A stretch of 9,821 nucleotides of DNA from an uncultured Oscillibacter sp. (lineage in GTDB: Bacteria > Bacillota > Clostridia > Oscillospirales > Oscillospiraceae): contig CALAAN010000237.1 of the NCBI GenBank assembly GCA_937884915.1, positions 1-9,821 on the forward strand, written 5' to 3'. Numbering within the stretch: position 1 is the first letter of the stretch; every line of letters begins with the position of its first letter. Shown piece after piece: positions 5,332 through 9,821 of this stretch. A model generated the notes under the pieces. The model saw nothing but the letters and a program-made list of their open reading frames with translations. It was not told where the DNA came from and made no database searches. The translations under genes and the position numbers were made by a program.

Positions 5332-6929
5332 TATCCCATCCGCGCTCCCAGCATCTCGCCGCTGCTGCCGCCGCGGTACACGCCGTTTTCGATCACGCGC
5401 TCGCCGAGCACGAATACCTCGTCAAAGCCCGTCGCGGGCACGTTGGGCCGCGCGTACGTGCCGTGCTCGTAGACGTTTTCGGGCGAGAAGAGCAAAAGGT
5501 CCGCGTCCATGCCCGCCGCGATGACGCCCTTTTTCTCAAAGCCAAAGCGTTCCGCCGCGTGCCCCGTCACCTTGTGCACAGCCTGCTCGAGCGTGAGCAC
5601 ACACTCCCGCACGACATATTTTTCGATGAACCGCGCGAACGTGCCGTACACGCGCGGGTGCACGCGTCCGCCGCTGGGGTACGTCGCGTCTGAAATAACG
5701 CCCGAGAACGGCGCGCGCAGAATATCCCGCACGTCCGCTTCGTCCGAAATGTAGTCGATCATCCCCGTTTCGCACTGTTCCGTCGCCAGCAGGCCGAAGA
5801 GCGCGTCGAACGGGTCCTTTTGAAGCGTCCGCGCGATCTCGGCGACGCTCTTTCCCTCAAAGCGGCGGTATTCGTCCGTCCGGAGCCCGATGGCTACTAC
5901 ATTGTCAAAACCGACGAGCAGCGTGATGTTTTCAAAGTCGCTGCCCGTCTCCATCCGCGCGCGCATTTCCTTCCGCGCGGTGGGATCGAGCAGGCGCCTA
6001 GTCAGCGCCTCCGTGCCGCCCTCCTGAAATTCCGGCGGCAGCACATGGATGAGCTGCGTCGAGCCTGCGGTGTAGGGGTACACGTCGCACATGACGTCGA
6101 GCCCATCCTGCCGCGCCTTTTCAATGAGCGAGAGCATTTCCGGCACGGCCTTTCGCGCGTTGCGTCCCCCGATGGCCTTGAGATGGCTGACCTCCAGCGG
6201 CGTTTGCAGCGCGCGGGCGACCGCAAGCATTTCGCGCAGCGCATCGACCACGCCGTCGCCCTCCTGCCGCATGTGGACGCAGATGGGCACACCGCTCCGG
6301 TGCAGCGGCGCGAGCGCGCGGATGAGCCCGTCGGTCGAGTAGAAGATCTCCGGCGCGTAGCCAAGGCCGAGCGACACGCCGCACGCGCCGTCAGCGAGCG
6401 CCGCCTCCATATGATAGTGCATTTCGCGCAGCTCAAGCGGTGACAAATCGCCCGTCGTAAAGCCCGCGGCAAGCGTGCGCAGCGTACCCATGCCGATGAG
6501 CTCCGCGCACGAGAGCGGCAGTCCCCGCCCCTGCGCTGCCTTGAAATAGCTGTCGATGGACGCAAAGCGCAGCTCCGGCGGGATGTTCCCCGTGATGGGC
6601 GCGAGATATTTCGCGCACTCGTCCGCGTGCGCGCCCGAGAGCGGCGCAAGCGACATGCCGCAGTTGCCGTTCACAAGCGTCGTAAGACCCTGGCAGAGCT
6701 CCGCCTCGCCAAAGCCTTCGCGGAACAGCGCCGCGTCGGCGTGGCGGTGCATGTCGATAAAGCCCGGCGTCAGGACGCGGCCCGCGGCCTCGATGGTCTC
6801 GAATGCCTGCGCGTTTGACAAATCCCCGACCTCTTCGATCATGCCGTCCAGAATGCCGACGTCCGCCGTGAACGCCGCCTTTCCCGTGCCGTCGACGATC
6901 TTCGCGCCGCGGATCAACGTATCCAGCAT
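5328..6929 (-). CDS. N-acyl-D-amino-acid deacylase / D-aminoacylase family amidohydrolase
   Basis: A 533-aa metal-dependent hydrolase of the amidohydrolase superfamily, which removes the acyl group from N-acyl-D-amino acids or cleaves related amides. Likely metal ligands match the D-aminoacylase layout: H61 and H63 in FIDMHRHAD, C90 in GNCGMS, H219 in VHMRQEGDG and H249 in EVSHLKAIG, with the catalytic D414 in SDATYPSG. Further family blocks are SLGLGYAPE (186-194), DVYPYTAGSTQL (282-293) and HPRVYGTFARF (424-434). A C-terminal beta-domain segment ends with DADLLLFSPENVYEHGTY. ATG 6929 is chosen because GAGGTGA lies 6 nt upstream; an in-frame extension to 7106 would run through the promoter and into the divergent gene. 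Cys and Asp ligands are intact, so it is probably active, but the exact substrate cannot be told. It is monocistronic, with no signal peptide, so cytoplasmic. Confidence 0.92.
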   Translation of the reverse strand: MLDTLIRGAKIVDGTGKAAFTADVGILDGMIEEVGDLSNAQAFETIEAAGRVLTPGFIDMHRHADAALFREGFGEAELCQGLTTLVNGNCGMSLAPLSGAHADECAKYLAPITGNIPPELRFASIDSYFKAAQGRGLPLSCAELIGMGTLRTLAAGFTTGDLSPLELREMHYHMEAALADGACGVSLGLGYAPEIFYSTDGLIRALAPLHRSGVPICVHMRQEGDGVVDALREMLAVARALQTPLEVSHLKAIGGRNARKAVPEMLSLIEKARQDGLDVMCDVYPYTAGSTQLIHVLPPEFQEGGTEALTRRLLDPTARKEMRARMETGSDFENITLLVGFDNVVAIGLRTDEYRRFEGKSVAEIARTLQKDPFDALFGLLATEQCETGMIDYISDEADVRDILRAPFSGVISDATYPSGGRVHPRVYGTFARFIEKYVVRECVLTLEQAVHKVTGHAAERFGFEKKGVIAAGMDADLLLFSPENVYEHGTYARPNVPATGFDEVFVLGERVIENGVYRGGSSGEMLGARMGY

Positions 6930-6934
6930 GTATA

Positions 6935-6941
6935 TCACCTC
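6935..6941 (-). promoter_or_regulatory. Ribosome binding site fixing the deacylase start
   Basis: The minus strand reads GAGGTGA six bases before ATG 6929. This rules out the 59-residue in-frame N-terminal extension as part of the protein. Confidence 0.85.
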
Positions 6942-6949
6942 TTTTTTGC

Positions 6950-6979
6950 AGTATACCACATGGCGCGCCCGCTTGGCAA
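6950..6979 (-). promoter_or_regulatory. Promoter of the deacylase gene
   Basis: On the minus strand TTGCCA (-35, 6974-6979) and TATACT (-10, 6950-6955) each match consensus in five of six positions, with an 18-nt spacer. The start would be near 6943, so the leader is very short and nearly begins at the ribosome binding site. Confidence 0.75.
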
Positions 6980-6991
6980 GGCCATTCCCCC

Positions 6992-7020
6992 TTGCAATCT
7001 GCCGTGCCGCAGGGTATACT
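6992..7020 (+). promoter_or_regulatory. Promoter of the small membrane protein gene
   Basis: TTGCAA (-35, 6992-6997) and TATACT (-10, 7015-7020) are 17 nt apart. The predicted start is near 7027, about 20 nt before the ATG. It is back to back with the deacylase promoter, and the two -10 regions form a 9-base inverted repeat. Confidence 0.7.
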
Positions 7021-7047
7021 GGGGAAAACGCAAAAAGGAGCGCTTCC

Positions 7048-7359
7048 ATGAATAAGAAAGACCGCATCCACGACTGGCGCAAGCTCAAGTGGCCCTTCAC
7101 CGCCACATTTTTATATTACTCTCTCCTCTCGCTCTACACCGGCACTGCCGAGCAGAGCGAGCAGGGTTTTCTCGTCATGTTCCTCACGGTTCTGATTGTG
7201 GACGCCGTGGCGTATTTTTCCTACTGCTATTTCCTCTGCAAAAAAGAGGAGAACATGCAGAAGCTCTGGTTCGTCTTCATTCTGGCCTATGTGCTCATCT
7301 CCACGCAGCAGCTCTCCATCCTCTGGCAGATGATGACGGCACATGTAGCCGGTACATAA
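7048..7359 (+). CDS. Small three-helix membrane protein of unknown function
   Basis: A 103-aa protein I do not recognise. It has a basic, hydrophilic N-terminus (MNKKDRIHDWRKLK) and three hydrophobic segments at about 14-32, 40-64 and 73-95. Aromatic residues and two cysteines (C60, C64) lie at the end of the second helix. The first loop is acidic (EQSEQ) and the second carries KKEEN. The positive-inside rule suggests a cytoplasmic N-terminus. The start is well supported: AAAGGAG lies 7 nt before the ATG, a promoter lies upstream and a strong terminator lies downstream, so this is a real single-gene unit. It is divergent to the deacylase, which may hint at shared control but not at function. 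Confidence 0.82.
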   Translation: MNKKDRIHDWRKLKWPFTATFLYYSLLSLYTGTAEQSEQGFLVMFLTVLIVDAVAYFSYCYFLCKKEENMQKLWFVFILAYVLISTQQLSILWQMMTAHVAGT

Positions 7360-7384
7360 AGCCCTTTTCTGAATATCGTTTTTG

Positions 7385-7425
7385 AACGTCCTTTCCCGAT
7401 GGAAAGGACGTTTTCTTTTATTTTG
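7385..7425 (+). terminator. Rho-independent terminator of the small membrane protein gene
   Basis: A perfect 11-bp stem (7385-7395 with 7402-7412) with a six-base loop is followed by a T-rich tail (7411-7425). It begins 25 nt after the stop codon. Confidence 0.93.
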
Positions 7426-7575
7426 TCTTCTGTGACATTTGCGCGCCGCTGTCTGAAAATCGGATACGCGGCTCCTTTTGTCCATAGTTTTCGACATTGC
7501 CCTTTGTTAAGTTGGTGTTAACGGCAGGATTGTTCTCTTTCGCGCCGTGACCAAAAAAAGTTTACAGCCCGCCCA
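7426..7575. other. Gene-free stretch before the alarmone synthetase promoter
   Basis: No credible coding sequence is seen on either strand. An open frame on the minus strand lacks a ribosome site and is dictated by the neighbouring gene. Minor structures are a 5-bp GC stem (7445-7449 with 7468-7472) followed by CCTTTTG, and a short dyad GTTAA/TTAAC around 7506-7522. Neither is strong enough to name. Confidence 0.5.
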
Positions 7576-7604
7576 TTGAAAGCGCGGTGCTTCTTTGCTA
7601 TGCT
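7576..7604 (+). promoter_or_regulatory. Promoter of the alarmone synthetase gene
   Basis: TTGAAA (-35, 7576-7581) and TATGCT (-10, 7599-7604) are 17 nt apart. The predicted start is near 7611, giving a leader of about 58 nt that contains the hairpin at 7616-7635. Confidence 0.7.
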
Positions 7605-7615
7605 TTTTCTGTGAG

Positions 7616-7635
7616 CCCGCATTTTTCCGTGCGGG
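7616..7635 (+). other. Leader hairpin of the alarmone synthetase gene
   Basis: CCCGCA (7616-7621) pairs with TGCGGG (7630-7635) around an eight-base loop. It sits at the start of the predicted mRNA, 17 nt before the ribosome binding site, with no U-tract after it, so it is probably a 5' stabiliser or regulatory stem rather than a terminator. Confidence 0.45.
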
Positions 7636-7668
7636 ACATGAAATGCTGATACAAAGGAGCTGATGACA

Positions 7669-8391
7669 ATGCCGATCCGTCCGCTTGTCGATCGCGCTTA
7701 TCTTGAACAGGTGCTGCTCTCCCGTCTCTCCCGCGGCGAGGTGCAGCAGTGGGTGCAGACCTATTCCCAGCCGTACCGCGAGCTGATGAGCTATTACCGC
7801 TGCGCGATCATGGAGGTCGAGACGAAGTTCAACGTGCTCAACGAGGAGCTCTCGCTTCAATATGACCGCAACCCCATCGAAACGATCAAGACCCGCCTCA
7901 AGTCCCCCGAGAGCATCATGGAAAAGCTCACCCGCCGCGGCTATCCGCTCACGGTGGAGAGCATTGAAAAGAATCTGAACGACATCGCGGGCGTGCGCGT
8001 GATCTGCTCGCACCCCGCCGACATTTACAAGCTCTCCGAGGCGTTTTTGCGTCAGGACGACATCACGCTCTTAGAGCGCAAGGACTACATCGCAAACCCC
8101 AAGCCCAACGGCTACCGCAGCCTCCATCTCATCGTCGAAACGCCCATCTTCCTGCATGACCAGAAGCGGCTCATGAAGGTCGAAGTGCAGTTCCGCACGA
8201 TCTCGATGGATTGGTGGGCCAGCCTTGAGCATAAAATCCGCTACAAGAAAAATCTCCCCGAAATGGAATACGTGGAGCGCGAGCTCTATGAGTGCGCCGA
8301 GATCAGCGCACAGCTCGATGCGCGCATGGAAAAGCTCCAGAAAATCGCCGCACAGGCAACGGAGGGAAAGGATCGCGCCCTTTCCTCCTGA
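7669..8391 (+). CDS. Small alarmone synthetase, GTP pyrophosphokinase (RelQ/YjbM-like)
   Basis: A 240-aa protein with only the RelA/SpoT synthetase domain, which transfers pyrophosphate from ATP to GTP or GDP to make (p)ppGpp. Seen motifs are IKTRLKSPESIMEKL (73-87), NDIAGVRVIC (104-113; D105 fits the Mg-binding Asp), YIANPKPNGYRSLHLIVE (140-157, the nucleotide-binding loop) and VEVQFRTISMDWWASLEH (171-188; E172 fits the catalytic Glu). There is no HD hydrolase domain and no C-terminal TGS/ACT region, so it belongs to the small RelP/RelQ group, slightly longer than the roughly 210-aa Bacillus proteins because of a helical, Lys/Ala-rich tail. ATG 7669 is preferred over ATG 7663 because AAAGGAG (7653-7659) is 9 nt from it and only 3 nt from the other. 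The radical SAM gene follows 47 nt later. Confidence 0.93.
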   Translation: MPIRPLVDRAYLEQVLLSRLSRGEVQQWVQTYSQPYRELMSYYRCAIMEVETKFNVLNEELSLQYDRNPIETIKTRLKSPESIMEKLTRRGYPLTVESIEKNLNDIAGVRVICSHPADIYKLSEAFLRQDDITLLERKDYIANPKPNGYRSLHLIVETPIFLHDQKRLMKVEVQFRTISMDWWASLEHKIRYKKNLPEMEYVERELYECAEISAQLDARMEKLQKIAAQATEGKDRALSS

Positions 8392-8402
8392 ATTTTTAGG
8401 AT

Positions 8403-8417
8403 GCCCGCACCGCGGGC
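8403..8417 (+). other. Hairpin in the gap between alarmone synthetase and radical SAM genes
   Basis: GCCCGC (8403-8408) pairs with GCGGGC (8412-8417) around a three-base loop. No T-tract follows, so it should not stop transcription, and it sits 4 nt before the radical SAM ribosome binding site. It may modulate translation or mRNA processing between the two genes. Confidence 0.45.
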
Positions 8418-8438
8418 AGGGAAAGGAATCGTGATATT

Positions 8439-9818
8439 ATGAACGCAGCAGAGAAGATCGCCCATGCAGCAGAGCGCAAGGCCTTTGAGACCATGCTCGA
8501 CTCCCTCATCAGAAAAAGCCAGACGAAGGACGTCTGCACCGTCGCAAACGACTTTGTCAACATGGTCCAGAAGATCCACTCCAGTGTCTGGACGCCGGAG
8601 ACCTTTGAGATGCTGCATCAGATCGCAAACGACCCCAACAGCAAGTGGGCGCACTACGCCGAGCGCCTGCTGCGCGAGTGTGACCCCTACCTTCTTCGCA
8701 CCTTCCTGACAGCCGCTGCCTATGAGGGCGGCTTCCGCGGCTTCCAGCAGGCGCGGGCAAACTCCGAAAAGTATGACTGCAACATCCCGTGGATCGTCCT
8801 CATGGACCCGACGAGCGCCTGCAATATGCGCTGCGCGGGCTGCTGGGCGGCGGAGTACGGCCACAAGCAGAACCTCACCTTTGAGGAGATGGACCGCGTG
8901 CTGACCGAGGGCGCAGAGCTCGGCACCCACGCCTGCCTCTTCACCGGCGGCGAGCCGCTTATGCGCAAGGCAGACATTTTCCGCCTGTGTGAAAAGCACC
9001 GCGACATCGCCTTCCACGCCTTCACGAACGGCACGCTCATCGACCAGACCTTCTGCGACGAGCTCAAGCGCGTGGGCAACTTCATCGTCTCGGTCAGCAT
9101 CGAAGGCTTTGAGGACGCCAATGACGGCCGCCGCGGCGCGGGACATTTTGAAAAGGCGCTCGCCGCGATGGACCTGATGCACAAAAACCACATTCCGTTC
9201 GGCGTCTCCATCTGCTACACGAGCAAGAACTACAAGGTCGTCACGAGCGACGAGTTCCTCGACCTGCTCATCTCCAAGGGCTGCTTTTTCGCCTGGTACT
9301 TCCACTACATGCCCGTCGGCATGGGCGCGACGACCGACCTGCTGCTTAATCCCGAGCAGCGCGCCTATATGAAAGACCGCGTGCGCGAGATCCGCGGTCT
9401 CACCGGCGGCAAGGAGATCTTCGCCATCGACTTCCAGAACGACGGCGAGTTCACAGGCGGCTGCATCGCCGGCGGCAAGCTCTACTGCCACATCAACGCC
9501 GCGGGCGACGTCGAACCCTGCGTGTTTATCCACTATTCCGGCGCGAACATCCGCGAAAAGAGCTTCCTCGAATGCTTGCAGCAGCCGCTTTTCATGGAGT
9601 ACCGCAAGGGCCAGCCGTTCAACAACAACCACCTGCGCCCCTGCCCGATGCTGGAAAATCCCGAATACCTGCCCCAGATGGTCGCGCGCTCTGGCGCGCA
9701 TTCGACCGACCTGGAAGCGCCCGAGAGCGTGGAGCACCTGTGCAGCAAGTGCAAGTCCTACGCCGCCTGCTGGCGCCCCGAGGCCGAAAAGCTCTGGGAC
9801 GAGGAGCACCACGACTAA
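8439..9818 (+). CDS. Radical SAM protein with SPASM-like C-terminal cysteines
   Basis: A 459-aa radical SAM enzyme. The CxxxCxxC motif that binds the SAM-cleaving 4Fe-4S cluster is CNMRCAGC (C128, C132, C135), followed by the GGEP motif (170-173) and typical barrel strands (HAFTNGTL 193-200, SVSIEGFED 218-226). An N-terminal helical region of about 115 residues precedes it. The C-terminal part holds C342, C350-x5-G-x4-C361, C402 and C435-x2-C438-x5-C444, which resembles a SPASM domain for auxiliary clusters, though the usual last CxxxC is not seen. Such proteins modify peptides, proteins or other substrates. No precursor peptide is visible nearby, so the substrate is unknown. AAAGGA is 11 nt before the ATG, slightly far. 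It lies 47 nt after the alarmone synthetase gene with no terminator between, so cotranscription is likely. Confidence 0.9.
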   Translation: MNAAEKIAHAAERKAFETMLDSLIRKSQTKDVCTVANDFVNMVQKIHSSVWTPETFEMLHQIANDPNSKWAHYAERLLRECDPYLLRTFLTAAAYEGGFRGFQQARANSEKYDCNIPWIVLMDPTSACNMRCAGCWAAEYGHKQNLTFEEMDRVLTEGAELGTHACLFTGGEPLMRKADIFRLCEKHRDIAFHAFTNGTLIDQTFCDELKRVGNFIVSVSIEGFEDANDGRRGAGHFEKALAAMDLMHKNHIPFGVSICYTSKNYKVVTSDEFLDLLISKGCFFAWYFHYMPVGMGATTDLLLNPEQRAYMKDRVREIRGLTGGKEIFAIDFQNDGEFTGGCIAGGKLYCHINAAGDVEPCVFIHYSGANIREKSFLECLQQPLFMEYRKGQPFNNNHLRPCPMLENPEYLPQMVARSGAHSTDLEAPESVEHLCSKCKSYAACWRPEAEKLWDEEHHD

Positions 9819-9821
9819 ATT

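Noticed and set aside
6930..7106. In-frame 59-residue N-terminal extension of the deacylase
   Set aside because: It crosses the deacylase promoter, ribosome site and the start of the divergent gene; the ATG at 6929 has a clear GAGGTGA site.
8389..8435. UGA end of the alarmone synthetase as a selenocysteine codon, with the hairpin at 8403-8417 as SECIS
   Set aside because: The stem is too short, too close to the UGA and has a 3-nt loop without the usual G; readthrough adds only 16 ordinary residues with no redox motif.
8286..9812. A 508-codon open frame on the minus strand opposite the radical SAM gene
   Set aside because: It has the low-complexity Ala/Val/Leu/Glu composition typical of antisense frames in GC-rich DNA, no recognisable motif, and the plus strand carries intact radical SAM motifs.

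Overview
The window looks like a GC-rich member of the Clostridia/Firmicutes, possibly an Oscillospiraceae-type gut anaerobe. The evidence is the strong AGGAGG-type ribosome binding sites, the TTGACA/TATAAT-type promoters, CCA-encoded tRNAs and the gene families present. The taxonomic call is inference. No virus, insertion sequence or CRISPR array is visible.

Left part (1-3815), minus strand: a compact selenocysteine locus. selA (Ser-tRNA to Sec-tRNA synthase) starts at a GTG at 3676 behind a leader with a perfect 11-bp hairpin. It overlaps selB (the Sec-specific elongation factor) by ATGA. The UGA-decoding tRNA-Sec (selC) follows 24 nt after selB, and a strong terminator ends the unit. So the synthase, the delivery factor and the tRNA for UGA recoding appear to lie on one transcript. 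selD and any selenoprotein gene are not in the window. Beyond it is an independent tRNA-Pro(CGG) with a consensus promoter.

Middle part (3816-6980), minus strand: an AT-rich islet with a small SdpI-family membrane protein (immunity/signalling type) behind a near-perfect palindrome; a seven-helix membrane protein of the YwaF/TMEM164 family with its own terminator; and a metal-dependent N-acyl-D-amino-acid deacylase (D-aminoacylase family). These look like separate transcription units rather than one pathway.

Right part (6980-9821), plus strand: divergent promoters separate the deacylase from a small three-helix membrane protein with a strong terminator. After a gene-free stretch come a small alarmone synthetase ((p)ppGpp synthetase domain only) and, 47 nt later, a radical SAM protein with a SPASM-like C-terminal cysteine pattern. 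These last two may form an operon. The radical SAM gene ends three bases before the window does.

The best supported observations are the selA-selB-selC arrangement and its leader hairpin. No clearly novel multi-gene system could be demonstrated. The least explained items are the SdpI-like islet with its palindrome, and the radical SAM protein beside the alarmone synthetase.
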